From: an uncultured Bacteriovorax sp.
Lineage (GTDB): Bacteria > Bdellovibrionota > Bacteriovoracia > Bacteriovoracales > Bacteriovoracaceae
DNA: 17,332 bases
NCBI GenBank assembly: GCA_946480715.1
Contig: CAMLKK010000046.1
Coordinates: 1-17,332 of the forward strand
Direction of reading: 5' to 3'
The position numbers were made by a program, and so were the translations under genes. Shown here in pieces: positions 1 to 6,527 of this stretch (its first letter is position 1; the number at the start of each line of letters is the position of its first letter). Below the pieces are notes generated by a model. That model made no database searches and was not told the DNA's origin. It saw only the letters and a program-made list of their open reading frames with translations.

Positions 1-418
1 TCAAACTGATCAATGTCGTCGGGTACATTTTGACGACTTCCCATTGAGGAGCGTCGGTATCATAAGCGGCAACATAGAGATAACGATTTGAACTCCCTAC
101 TGTCACAACGACAGGATAATTGATCGTATAAGAAGTTGATGTCGTATTTAAAATATCCGGAACTCCACCCTTTGAGTAAAGATAAAATTCCGTTGTGTCT
201 GATCCACCGCCAGTGTTTTTGAGCGGTACATAGACTTTAGGAGCATTGGCTTCATCCGTCGGCTGATTGGTAGGAACATCAACATTTAACGATAGCGTCG
301 TGGTTGTTGTTGCTGTGACTGCAAAATTCGCAAAGTCAGTATTGAGACGAACTGTATCCGCAGCAAAAAGCAGTGATGATTGGGCCAAAAAGGAGAGAAT
401 GATTGTTTTATATTTCAC
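1..418 (-). CDS. Secreted protein of unknown function, N-terminal part only
   Basis: I do not recognise this gene. The window holds its first 139 codons, and the 3' end lies beyond base 1. The reading frame opens with GTG at 418-416, and an in-frame TAA sits immediately upstream (421-419), so GTG is the earliest possible start. The protein begins KYKTIILSFLAQSSLLFA, a basic then hydrophobic signal peptide with likely cleavage after LFA or FAA. The mature part is rich in Thr, Ser, Val and Tyr with no charged clusters, as in beta-rich surface or periplasmic proteins. There is no Shine-Dalgarno. A good promoter (425-454) would start transcription at about 418, so the mRNA may be leaderless. Divergent from the aminotransferase at 503. 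Coding is well supported by the long open frame and signal peptide; the function is unknown. Confidence 0.7.
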   Translation of the reverse strand, partial: MKYKTIILSFLAQSSLLFAADTVRLNTDFANFAVTATTTTTLSLNVDVPTNQPTDEANAPKVYVPLKNTGGGSDTTEFYLYSKGGVPDILNTTSTSYTINYPVVVTVGSSNRYLYVAAYDTDAPQWEVVKMYPTTLISL

Positions 419-424
419 TTAAAA

Positions 425-454
425 ATTATGACTTTTTTGGAAAACATACGTCAA
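425..454 (-). promoter_or_regulatory. Sigma70-type promoter for the secreted-protein gene
   Basis: Reading the minus strand, TTGACG (454-449) is followed by an 18-base spacer and CATAAT (430-425), each 5 of 6 to consensus. The predicted transcription start is at about 418, the first base of the GTG start codon. Confidence 0.5.
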
Positions 455-466
455 TCTTTTAAAGAA

Positions 467-495
467 TTGATTTCTGCATAATCTTCCTCTATCAC
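467..495 (+). promoter_or_regulatory. Possible promoter for the class IV aminotransferase
   Basis: TTGATT (467-472), a 17-base spacer and TATCAC (490-495), each 4 of 6 to consensus. The predicted start is at about 502, next to the ATG at 503. No Shine-Dalgarno is present, so a leaderless message is plausible. Confidence 0.35.
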
Positions 496-502
496 TATCT
501 TT

Positions 503-1372
503 ATGATGAATGATTATGTGGTCTACATTAATGGCGAAATACTACCAGGATCGGAAGCAAAATTTTCAGTTTTCGACCGCGGTTTTCTCTATGGAGACTC
601 CGTTTACGAAGCGACTCGAACTTTCGAGAAAAAACCATTTCGTTTGAATCGCCATCTTGAACGGCTCTTTCAATCTGCAGAAATGATTTCACTCATTCCT
701 ACTCTCACCAAAAAAGAAATTGCCGAAGCGGTCTTTAAAACAATCGAAGTTAATCCCGCTGCCAATGTCACTGTAAGAATTGTTCTCACTCGCGGAACAA
801 ATCATTCTTTGGGACTTGATCCGGAACTTTCCGGTCCGAACAATCTCATTATTTACACAAAAGAAATCGCCCCTAATCCTGATTGGTGGCTGACGAAAGG
901 TCTTAAAGTCATTTTTGCGAACAAACTTCTCAATGAAACGGGCGCCCTCCCCAAGACAGGAAATTATCAAGAAAACATGCTCGCTTATAAAAAAGCAAAA
1001 GACGCTAAGGCCGACGATGCTCTCATGATCAACGCCGAGGGCTTCGTGACGGAAGGAACGACGAGCAATGCCTGGATCATTAAAAATGGCACAGTGCTAA
1101 CTCCTCCTCTATCGGCCGGCATTCTCGAAGGTCTCACTCGTAAAACGCTTTTTGAAATGAGTGCCGAAGGCAAGCTTCCACTACCTCTGATCGAGAGAAA
1201 CCTGACTAAAAAAGATGTGCTCGAGGCCGATGAAGTTTTTATTACCAGCACGACGCGCAATCTCGTTCCCGTCACCTCAATAGACGGCCAAAAAATTGGT
1301 TCCGGAAAAGTCGGACAACAGACTTTAAGTCTCCTAGGGAGCTACCTAGAGTATGTCCAAAACTATTATTGA
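503..1372 (+). CDS. Class IV (branched-chain/D-amino-acid type) PLP-dependent aminotransferase
   Basis: A 289-residue fold-type IV aminotransferase of the family that includes IlvE, D-amino-acid transaminase and aminodeoxychorismate lyase. Residues 26-36 (DRGFLYGDSVY) are the conserved N-domain motif. K151 in LPKTGNY is the PLP Schiff-base lysine, E184 in VTEGTTSN is the cofactor-ring glutamate, and ITSTTRNLVPV (from about 250) is the C-terminal phosphate-binding region. The length is normal. The GDSVYE wording is closer to D-amino-acid transaminase and aminodeoxychorismate lyase than to classical IlvE (HYGxxVFEG), so substrate specificity cannot be fixed and no symbol is given. Two ATGs open the frame (503 and 506) and neither has a Shine-Dalgarno. 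No terminator follows, so some read-through into rpsD is possible. Cytoplasmic. Confidence 0.9.
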   Translation: MMNDYVVYINGEILPGSEAKFSVFDRGFLYGDSVYEATRTFEKKPFRLNRHLERLFQSAEMISLIPTLTKKEIAEAVFKTIEVNPAANVTVRIVLTRGTNHSLGLDPELSGPNNLIIYTKEIAPNPDWWLTKGLKVIFANKLLNETGALPKTGNYQENMLAYKKAKDAKADDALMINAEGFVTEGTTSNAWIIKNGTVLTPPLSAGILEGLTRKTLFEMSAEGKLPLPLIERNLTKKDVLEADEVFITSTTRNLVPVTSIDGQKIGSGKVGQQTLSLLGSYLEYVQNYY

Positions 1373-1391
1373 CGTGTTTTGCAAAATCAAA

Positions 1392-1421
1392 TTGACAAAG
1401 ATAACGACCTGCTTGTATTAC
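1392..1421 (+). promoter_or_regulatory. Promoter for rpsD
   Basis: A perfect -35 TTGACA (1392-1397), an 18-base spacer and TATTAC (1416-1421, 4 of 6) as -10. The predicted start near 1428 gives an untranslated leader of about 80 bases before rpsD. The strong -35 suits a ribosomal protein gene. Confidence 0.5.
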
Positions 1422-1509
1422 TTACGGACGTCTTTTTATAAAAATCACAACTCTACACGTGAAATGTTGGTAAAAGTTGTTTATAAGTCAATTATTTAGG
1501 GGTTAGTTC

Positions 1510-2133
1510 ATGGCAAGAAGTACGACAGGTAGAAGCCGCTTTAAAATTCAAAGATCATTAGGAATTGAACTTCCAGGTCTTGGAAAAGCTGGTGCACTAG
1601 AAAGAAGACCATACGGTCCAGGTCAACACGGAAACAAAAGAAAGAAAATTTCTGACTTTGCTGTTCGTATGAAAGAAAAGCAAAAACTTAGATACCACTA
1701 CGGTCTTCGCGAAGGTCAATTGGTTAACTACGTAAAGAAAGCTAAAAAAGATAAGTCACGTGCTTGGATGGATACTCTTCTTATTACTCTAGAGTCTCGC
1801 CTTGCTAACGTTATTTTCCGTCTTAACTGGGCACCATCAATGCTTGCTGCAAACCAAATGGTTTCTCACGGGCACGTTGTTGTTAACGGGAAAAAAGTAA
1901 ACGTAGCTGGATACACTGTTCAAAAAGGTGACACGATCACTCTTACAGACAGAGGATTCGCTTCTCTTAACTATACTCAAGCTCAAGCAACTCCACGTCT
2001 TCCATCAATCCCAGCTTGTTTCTCTGTAGAAGGGAAAACAGCGAAGATGGTAGATCTTCCACTTCCAGCTGATATTCCTTTCGAATACGCTGGTCAGCTC
2101 GTTACCGAGTATTACTGGAAAGTTAAGCCATAA
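1510..2133 (+). CDS. rpsD: 30S ribosomal protein S4
   Basis: S4 is a primary 16S rRNA-binding protein that nucleates assembly of the small-subunit body. The 207 residues match the family length. The N-terminal region contains the hallmark stretch around residues 34-44 (RRPYGPGQHGN), and RVSH-type RNA-binding S4-domain features follow: LESRLANVIFR at about 93-103, then MVSHGHVVVNGKKV at about 117-130. The ATG at 1510 has a strong Shine-Dalgarno, TAGGGGT (1497-1503). Codon use is noticeably more biased than in its neighbours (CTT for Leu, GTT for Val, GGT for Gly), as expected for a highly expressed gene. It stands alone here rather than in the alpha operon with rpsM, rpsK and rpoA, which is common outside gamma-proteobacteria. 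It is followed by a strong intrinsic terminator. Confidence 0.98.
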   Translation: MARSTTGRSRFKIQRSLGIELPGLGKAGALERRPYGPGQHGNKRKKISDFAVRMKEKQKLRYHYGLREGQLVNYVKKAKKDKSRAWMDTLLITLESRLANVIFRLNWAPSMLAANQMVSHGHVVVNGKKVNVAGYTVQKGDTITLTDRGFASLNYTQAQATPRLPSIPACFSVEGKTAKMVDLPLPADIPFEYAGQLVTEYYWKVKP

Positions 2134-2153
2134 GCTTTATACTTACAAAAAAC

Positions 2154-2183
2154 AAAAACCACTCCTCGGAGTGGTTTTTTTTT
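2154..2183 (+). terminator. Intrinsic terminator of rpsD
   Basis: An A-rich lead, then stem CCACTC (2159-2164), loop CTCG, stem GAGTGG (2169-2174), followed by nine T residues (2175-2183). A-U pairing with the upstream A-run extends the stem. It lies 20 bases after the rpsD stop. Confidence 0.92.
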
Positions 2184-2191
2184 GCCTAAAA

Positions 2192-2272
2192 GGTGCCACT
2201 ACACTTTTGGTTTCGCAGTTGCTAGCAGTTCCTCACTTTTTGCAAGTGCGAAACAAAAGGTATAGTGGCACC
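2192..2272. repeat. Long imperfect inverted repeat (31-base arms)
   Basis: The left arm 2192-2222 and right arm 2242-2272 are complementary at 27 of 31 positions, separated by 19 bases (2223-2241). The outermost 10 bases (GGTGCCACTA/TAGTGGCACC) pair perfectly. The right arm ends one base before the stop codon of the minus-strand binding-protein gene (TAA, 2276-2274). On the minus strand the structure is followed by TTTT, so it could act as that gene's terminator, but the arms are far longer than a terminator needs. The rpsD gene on the other side already has its own terminator. It may be a REP/MITE-like dispersed element. No second copy was found in the window. Confidence 0.8.
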
Positions 2273-2273
2273 C

Positions 2274-3059
2274 TTATTTGCCGGCCTTATCAATATATTC
2301 CTGAGACATTTTCAAATAATCGTAATCTTTTGTTGAAGCTTCAATAGCTGAAGTGATTCTCGTCGCAAGTTTTGGATCAAGCTTACGGGAAAGCGGAAAA
2401 AACCCTTTAACGTTTTCTTCCGAACCTGGATATGGAATCAATTTAACTTTATCCAATGCTTTTTCTGCAGCTGCGTAATAAAGAAGAACATCAGGAAATG
2501 CAAAGTACGATCCGAATGATCTGCCTGCGACAACTTTCTTTAAGTTTAGTTCAGCAGAATTATCGCCACCAACTTCATCAAATTTAATTGTTGCTTGGTT
2601 CTCATCAAAGAATTTTGGAAGATTACCTTTAAGCAATTTGCTGATTGTTTTTCCTTTTAAATCATCGGCCGATTTAATTGAATCTAGTGGTTCTGTTTTT
2701 AAAACCAGTAATCCTTGTTTCCCCCAAAGCGGAGCATTCTGAGTGAAAATAAATTTTTCTAATCGCTCTTTGTTTGGAACTGAAAGTCCAATCATATCAA
2801 TTTCACCCGCCTCGAGCATTGTTAACAATCTTGCAAATGGAACAGGGCCAACCCATTCAACTTTGATGTCTGCTTTCGGTGCAATGATTTTTTCAATAAC
2901 ATCAACCGCCGCTCCTTTCGGTGCCTGAGCAGACGCTCCTTGAATCATGTGAGGAGGATAAACAAAATACCCTACTTTGATTTTGTCAGCAGCGTGATTA
3001 GTTTGGATGAATAAAAGTGAGAGAAAAAACATCAGCGAGATTTTCTTCAATGAAAACAT
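2274..3059 (-). CDS. Periplasmic solute-binding protein, family 3 (amino-acid-binding type)
   Basis: A 261-residue exported protein with a clear signal peptide (MFSLKKISLMFFLSLLFIQT, likely cleaved after NHA at 23). The mature chain has the class II periplasmic binding-protein pattern: IKVGYFVYPPHM start, GAAVDVIEKI near 48-57, and LEAGEIDMIGLSVPNKERLEKF near 82-103, the stretch that in family 3 proteins reads as the turn into the ligand site. LKGKTI near 134-139 marks the second lobe. Relatives bind polar amino acids for ABC uptake or act as stand-alone sensors. No permease or ATPase genes are adjacent, so it may work with a distant transporter or serve as a lone sensory or scavenging protein; ligand unknown. 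ATG at 3059 has an AAGGAG Shine-Dalgarno (3070-3065). A weak -10, TATTAT (3089-3084), lies upstream. Confidence 0.85.
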   Translation of the reverse strand: MFSLKKISLMFFLSLLFIQTNHAADKIKVGYFVYPPHMIQGASAQAPKGAAVDVIEKIIAPKADIKVEWVGPVPFARLLTMLEAGEIDMIGLSVPNKERLEKFIFTQNAPLWGKQGLLVLKTEPLDSIKSADDLKGKTISKLLKGNLPKFFDENQATIKFDEVGGDNSAELNLKKVVAGRSFGSYFAFPDVLLYYAAAEKALDKVKLIPYPGSEENVKGFFPLSRKLDPKLATRITSAIEASTKDYDYLKMSQEYIDKAGK

Positions 3060-3102
3060 GACTACTCCTTAGTCTCTACATGAATAATAAAATTCATCTT
3101 AA

Positions 3103-3146
3103 CTAAGCTTAGAAAGTTTTCACCTTAATAAATCATCAATAAGGTG
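3103..3146. promoter_or_regulatory. Palindrome and hairpin between the binding-protein and NadD-like genes
   Basis: This 108-base gap between two minus-strand genes holds a perfect 10-base palindrome CTAAGCTTAG (3103-3112) and an inverted repeat CACCTTA (3121-3127)/TAAGGTG (3140-3146) with a 12-base loop. No T-run follows the hairpin in either direction, so it is a poor terminator. Operators or an RNA-processing hairpin are possible; neither can be proven by eye. Confidence 0.3.
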
Positions 3147-3167
3147 TAGAGGAATTGTCTCACGAAC

Positions 3168-3878
3168 TTATTTGAGAGTGCGAAAACTCGTTGATGAAAG
3201 CTGACGAAAAGGATGATCTGGCAAAATGATAATTTCTAAGCGTGGAGCAATTGCCTTCACTTTTATAAGTTGATCTTCGTAGTCAGTACGTTCGAAGTCG
3301 CGAGGAACAATATAAAGTTTTGTAAGCTTACGGAGAATTTCTTCAGGGCGAGTCCATTTGAAAAAATTCATAAAGGAATCATCACCCATTAAAAAATTAA
3401 CTTCTGCAATTTGTACACGAGTAATCCAATTCACTGTTGGATTCGCCACATTCTTTCCTAAAAATCCTGGATAAATGCTGAAGGGTTTTCCCCTCAAAAT
3501 TGTACAAAGTTCGGTGAATGTTTCATAAGGCGAGCGCTCTTCAAAGCGAACTTTATGCGGATTACAGTCTGGAACAACGATAATATTTTGTTCCGGGCAA
3601 CTCTCCAGACAATTGAGATGACCACGGTGAAAAGGATGAAAACTTCCGCCAAAAAAGGTTACTGAATTTTGAATTTCAACTTTGTTAATATCGGGATGAA
3701 AACCTGATGTTACATTTAGAGTGTCAGGCATGAAAGGAAACAAATCTCCAAGTGCAACTAACAGCTCTAATTGATCGAGTTCGGAAAGATTTTGTAACGA
3801 GAGAACATCTTTAAATGTTCCATCACTCAATCGAACTTCCAGTGAATGTCTAAACTCCAGTGGATAATGAAGTTTCAT
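3168..3878 (-). CDS. nadD: Nicotinate-nucleotide adenylyltransferase-like protein with N-terminal extension
   Basis: The core reads as a NadD-family nucleotidyltransferase, which joins ATP and nicotinate mononucleotide to form deamido-NAD. Visible motifs are GGSFHPFHRGH at 77-87 (the HxGH adenylyl-transfer motif), NPHK at 106-109, GDDSFMNFFKW in the middle, and LSSTSFR at 227-233, which matches the family's ISSTxIR. The length is 236 residues. The core normally begins almost at the N-terminus, so about 70 extra residues precede it, with no recognised domain. The ATG at 3878 has GGGAG four bases upstream and overlaps the end of the RarD gene by 29 bases, pointing to translational coupling. It is the last gene of the three-gene operon starting at 5227. 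Family membership is quite sure; NMN versus other nucleotide substrate is less so. Confidence 0.75.
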   Translation of the reverse strand: MKLHYPLEFRHSLEVRLSDGTFKDVLSLQNLSELDQLELLVALGDLFPFMPDTLNVTSGFHPDINKVEIQNSVTFFGGSFHPFHRGHLNCLESCPEQNIIVVPDCNPHKVRFEERSPYETFTELCTILRGKPFSIYPGFLGKNVANPTVNWITRVQIAEVNFLMGDDSFMNFFKWTRPEEILRKLTKLYIVPRDFERTDYEDQLIKVKAIAPRLEIIILPDHPFRQLSSTSFRTLK

Positions 3879-4776
3879 TTTTCTCCCAAGATTTCCTTCG
3901 ATGTTCCATCAAACCGTGAAGAGTGTAAATAAGAAGTCCGCACCAAATGAATCCAAAAGACCAGGCGTGATCGCGGGTGAACGCCTCTCCATAGAGAAAG
4001 ACACCGGACATGAGCTGCATCGTAGGTGTCATATACTGCATAATTCCCACTGTCGTAAGAGAAAGATGGCGAACAGCATGTCCGAAAGCAAGAAGAGGAA
4101 CTACTGTGACGACCCCTCCTCCAATCATAAGAAGACGAGCTACAGGGCCTTCGTTAAAAAAAGAGAACTGGTGAGTATTGATGAGATAACCAAAATACAA
4201 AAAAACGGGAAGAACGAGGGATATAGTTTCGAAAAAAAGTGAGTGCATTGGTTTTACGTTCATCTTCTTCTTCAAGAGTCCGTAGAGAGCGAAACTTAAA
4301 GCGAGCCCAATTGAAATTTCAGGGCGACCAACACGGGAGAGCAGCATTATAAGAATACCGATGAAAGCGAATGCGATTGAGATCCATTGAACGGGTTTAA
4401 GTTTTTCTTTCAGAAGAAAAACCCCGAGAAAAACATTGAGTAACGGATTGATGAAATAGCCCATTGAACATTCGACAATGTAATTATTATCAACACCCCA
4501 GATGAAAAGATTCCAATTAAAAAGAATAAGAAGAGTTGTTGGAATAAGATAAAGAATGTTTTTTTTCTGAGTGACGATGCCGGAAAAACCACGAATATCT
4601 TTTTGAAAGAGAAGGACGGAACCAAGGATCACCGCAGACCACAGGATGCGATGGCCGAGAACTTCTACGAAAGAAATTCCATGAAGAAGTTTCCAATAAA
4701 TGGGAACAATTCCCCAAGTGAGAAATGCTAGTAGTCCCCAGGCCAATCCCTTCTTGAAGGAGGCAACCTCATTCAT
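3850..4776 (-). CDS. rarD: RarD-type EamA family transporter
   Basis: A 308-residue integral inner-membrane protein with about ten hydrophobic segments in two EamA (DMT superfamily) halves. The N-terminus GLLAFLTWGIVPIYWKLLHG...EVLGHRILWS is the RarD signature (WG-x-x-P-x-YWK and HR-x-x-WS). The interior contains NWNLFIWGVDNNYIVECSMGYFINPLL, with the conserved N/W pairs and SLGYFINPL-like motif of RarD. RarD proteins are probable metabolite or drug exporters; the name comes from a chloramphenicol-sensitivity annotation and the substrate is not known. The ATG at 4776 overlaps the stop of the upstream zinc finger/histone-fold gene by 8 bases (ATGAATGA arrangement), and its own 3' end overlaps the NadD-like gene by 29 bases. 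All three are therefore very likely on one message. Confidence 0.9.
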   Translation of the reverse strand: MNEVASFKKGLAWGLLAFLTWGIVPIYWKLLHGISFVEVLGHRILWSAVILGSVLLFQKDIRGFSGIVTQKKNILYLIPTTLLILFNWNLFIWGVDNNYIVECSMGYFINPLLNVFLGVFLLKEKLKPVQWISIAFAFIGILIMLLSRVGRPEISIGLALSFALYGLLKKKMNVKPMHSLFFETISLVLPVFLYFGYLINTHQFSFFNEGPVARLLMIGGGVVTVVPLLAFGHAVRHLSLTTVGIMQYMTPTMQLMSGVFLYGEAFTRDHAWSFGFIWCGLLIYTLHGLMEHRRKSWEKNETSLSTGV

Positions 4777-5227
4777 AATCGCGATCCATCACAGTTTTTC
4801 TTCCTTCACTTCGCGCTTTCGCGGCTGCATCGTCCGTATGGCGACGAACGATTTTTGAAAGGATTTCCATGACGTTCGCACTGGTATTCATGTCGTGTTT
4901 GTCTTTAATGTATTGCTTAAGCTTCGAGGCCACGATGAGAATCTCTTCCTCATTGGCGTCAGAACTTTCAGACCGCGGAGAATTAACGATGATTCGGCGA
5001 GGAGCGTTTTCGTCTCCTTCAGGACGATAATTTTCTTTTTTAGGTGATCTATTTTCCTCTGCCCATGAAGTTTTATGATTCATGACCGGGTTGTGAAGAT
5101 TCCAACAGTCGACTGAGCAAAAAACAAGTTTTCGACATGTGCTGACATTACAGGCCTGATAAACCGTATTGAACCCTATCTCTTTTTTACAGCTTCCACA
5201 TTTGCGCCAATACGTTTGATCTTGCAC
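4769..5227 (-). CDS. Zinc-finger protein with C-terminal histone-fold domain
   Basis: A 152-residue, apparently two-module protein. Residues 10-51 carry six Cys and two His spaced like a cross-braced zinc finger of ZZ/MYND/HIT type: C10-x2-C13, C26-x4-C31, C37-x3-C41, H45, H51. Residues 52-94 are a charged, probably disordered linker. Residues 95-152 resemble archaeal-type histones and the small Bdellovibrio histone: IVASKLKQYIKDK (helix 1), MNTSANVMEILSKIV onward (long helix 2), then GRKTVMDRD (loop 2 and start of helix 3). The chain stops just after DRDYE, so helix 3 is very short. The start is GTG at 5227, supported by AAGGGGAG seven bases upstream and no better start. It probably binds DNA, with the finger as a protein- or nucleic-acid-binding module. 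First gene of the operon with rarD and nadD. Confidence 0.8.
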   Translation of the reverse strand: MQDQTYWRKCGSCKKEIGFNTVYQACNVSTCRKLVFCSVDCWNLHNPVMNHKTSWAEENRSPKKENYRPEGDENAPRRIIVNSPRSESSDANEEEILIVASKLKQYIKDKHDMNTSANVMEILSKIVRRHTDDAAAKARSEGRKTVMDRDYE

Positions 5228-5266
5228 TCTTTTCTCCCCTTAGACTTTTGACCAAATTTAGATCAC

Positions 5267-5272
5267 AATAAT
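5267..5272 (+). promoter_or_regulatory. Possible -10 element for the unknown gene at 5279
   Basis: AATAAT (5 of 6 to TATAAT) ends seven bases before the ATG, and there is no Shine-Dalgarno. A well-spaced -35 is not evident: TTGACC at 5248-5253 is too close. The 51-base gap also has to carry the signals for the divergent histone-fold gene. Confidence 0.25.
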
Positions 5273-5278
5273 TTTATC

Positions 5279-5632
5279 ATGAAATTTGAAACCGACTATA
5301 AAAACATCCATTTCCACATTGAACTTGAAAAAGAGAACGTCAGCGATCTCTCCCAATTAATGGGAGATAAATTCAATCGACTTCCTAATCAAACGATGGC
5401 GGAAATCAGAAAGGGCAATCTTGCTTCATACAATATTATTATTGTGAGCACATTCAACTATGAAGAGTACACACATTATTTGAGCGGAGTTGTTCTCTCT
5501 AGTCATGAAGATCAACTCATGGAAGATGTAGGTGAATATCTGGAACAAGAAGGCGTTTTGGATGATATTGAAAAAAGCCTGAAGCGCTATAGTGCGGACC
5601 CTGGACCTGTCTGGCGAATCGCTACCAATTAG
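5279..5632 (+). CDS. Hypothetical protein, 117 residues
   Basis: I do not recognise a family. The protein has no signal peptide or membrane segment, is mildly acidic, and looks globular with alternating strands and helices: FHIELEKEN (strand), YNIIIVSTFNYEEYTHYL (strand then helix), and a C-terminal helix EDVGEYLEQEGVLDDIEKSLKRY. Coding is supported by a sensible start directly after an intergenic gap, a natural composition and a good terminator 12 bases after the stop. It is divergent from the histone-fold gene, separated by only 51 bases, so the two may share regulation. No Shine-Dalgarno precedes the ATG, so translation may be leaderless. Confidence 0.75.
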   Translation: MKFETDYKNIHFHIELEKENVSDLSQLMGDKFNRLPNQTMAEIRKGNLASYNIIIVSTFNYEEYTHYLSGVVLSSHEDQLMEDVGEYLEQEGVLDDIEKSLKRYSADPGPVWRIATN

Positions 5633-5635
5633 AAC

Positions 5636-5668
5636 AAAAAAAAGGCCCGCTTAAAGCGGGCCATTTTA
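5636..5668. terminator. Bidirectional intrinsic terminator
   Basis: Stem GGCCCGCTT (5644-5652), one-base centre, AAGCGGGCC (5654-5662). The plus strand continues ATTTTATTT. The minus strand continues with eight T residues (5643-5636). It serves the convergent genes at 5279-5632 and 5681-6274 and is stronger for the lipoprotein side. Confidence 0.9.
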
Positions 5669-5680
5669 TTTAAGAAGAAA

Positions 5681-6274
5681 TTATCTACATTGAGTTGCAC
5701 GAAGAGTGATTCTTTCGATGAAAGCAACATCACCCTGGAATTGAGCAGATTCGCTTCCAGCATTCGCAGCTGAAATTGAAAGAGCTAAATCTTTATCAGT
5801 TCTACGATCGTAGTATTCAATCCATCTCATACCGAACACCTGACGGTTTTGAACTGTACAAGACATTCCACCATTTGGAAGTGGAGTACAAACTTGAACT
5901 GGCTCCCAGTAAGTACATTGTTCAGTTGTTTGTCTCACTGGTGAGTTTTGTGTTGTAGTCGCTACTGATCCGCTGATATCAACTGGCTGACCGACTTCGT
6001 GAGATTTGAATGAGAAAGTTCCGTTCGCTGGGATACGAGATCCATCTGGAAGGTTGAAAACAAATTTTTCATCGCTATCGTTGTTCAGACGAAGAGTGAT
6101 TTTCTTTGATGTGTTTGCTTTGATGTCTGCAGAGTACGTCCCTACTCTAATTGTACGAGTTGCACCTTTAGTAGAGATCAGTTTTACGTCGTTAATAACG
6201 TTTAATTGTCCTTCGATTTTTTCACAACCAACAAATAGAAGTGCGGCCGCCAATAATGGCATTAATGATTTCAT
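5681..6274 (-). CDS. Predicted lipoprotein of unknown function
   Basis: A 197-residue protein with a lipoprotein signal peptide: MKSLMPLLAAALLFVGC, with C17 as the lipidated residue (the -3 position is Phe, slightly off the usual lipobox, with Leu just before it). The mature chain is beta-rich (TIRVGTYSADIKANTSKKITLRL). It contains C120, C129 and C139 around a Gly-rich segment, plus C196 near the end, so two disulfides are possible in the periplasm. I do not recognise the family. The ATG at 6274 has a strong AGAGGGGG Shine-Dalgarno. A single-gene unit: a terminator follows, and the divergent gene is 253 bases away. Whether it sits at the inner or outer membrane cannot be decided; residue +2 is Glu, not Asp. 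Confidence 0.85.
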   Translation of the reverse strand: MKSLMPLLAAALLFVGCEKIEGQLNVINDVKLISTKGATRTIRVGTYSADIKANTSKKITLRLNNDSDEKFVFNLPDGSRIPANGTFSFKSHEVGQPVDISGSVATTTQNSPVRQTTEQCTYWEPVQVCTPLPNGGMSCTVQNRQVFGMRWIEYYDRRTDKDLALSISAANAGSESAQFQGDVAFIERITLRATQCR

Positions 6275-6442
6275 TGTTTTCCCCCTCTGAAAAAACAGTT
6301 TTTCTTTTGAATAAGTGTAACTACAGACCTTGTTTAAAGGCCATCAAACCAGTCCTAATGTAAGGATTTTATTGAGCAGGTCGTTAGTATGAACCCAAAA
6401 AGTGCCAGATTGGCCCCAAAAGGGAGGAAATTTTACAGGTTC

Positions 6443-6482
6443 TTGCGTATCGGCTTGTAACGCAAAGTCAAAAAAGTTATAC
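6443..6482 (+). promoter_or_regulatory. Possible promoter with overlapping inverted repeat, upstream of the PBP4-like gene
   Basis: TTGTAA (6455-6460), a 16-base spacer and TTATAC (6477-6482) form a modest promoter. An inverted repeat TTGCGT (6443-6448)/ACGCAA (6460-6465) brackets the -35 and could be an operator. The rest of the 253-base gap (6275-6527) shows no gene, and I could not find a convincing promoter for the divergent lipoprotein. Confidence 0.3.
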
Positions 6483-6527
6483 CCCCTAACGATTTGATTC
6501 ACACTCAGGATTTATAGGGGAAATATC

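Noticed and set aside
3901..4242. Plus-strand open frame of 113 codons inside the rarD gene
   Set aside because: It is antisense to a clearly conserved membrane protein, has no Shine-Dalgarno or promoter, and its translation is low-complexity Lys/Ser-rich with no recognisable fold.
6006..6290. Plus-strand open frame of 94 codons opposite the lipoprotein gene
   Set aside because: Antisense to a lipoprotein with a good signal peptide, strong Shine-Dalgarno and terminator; no independent start signals.
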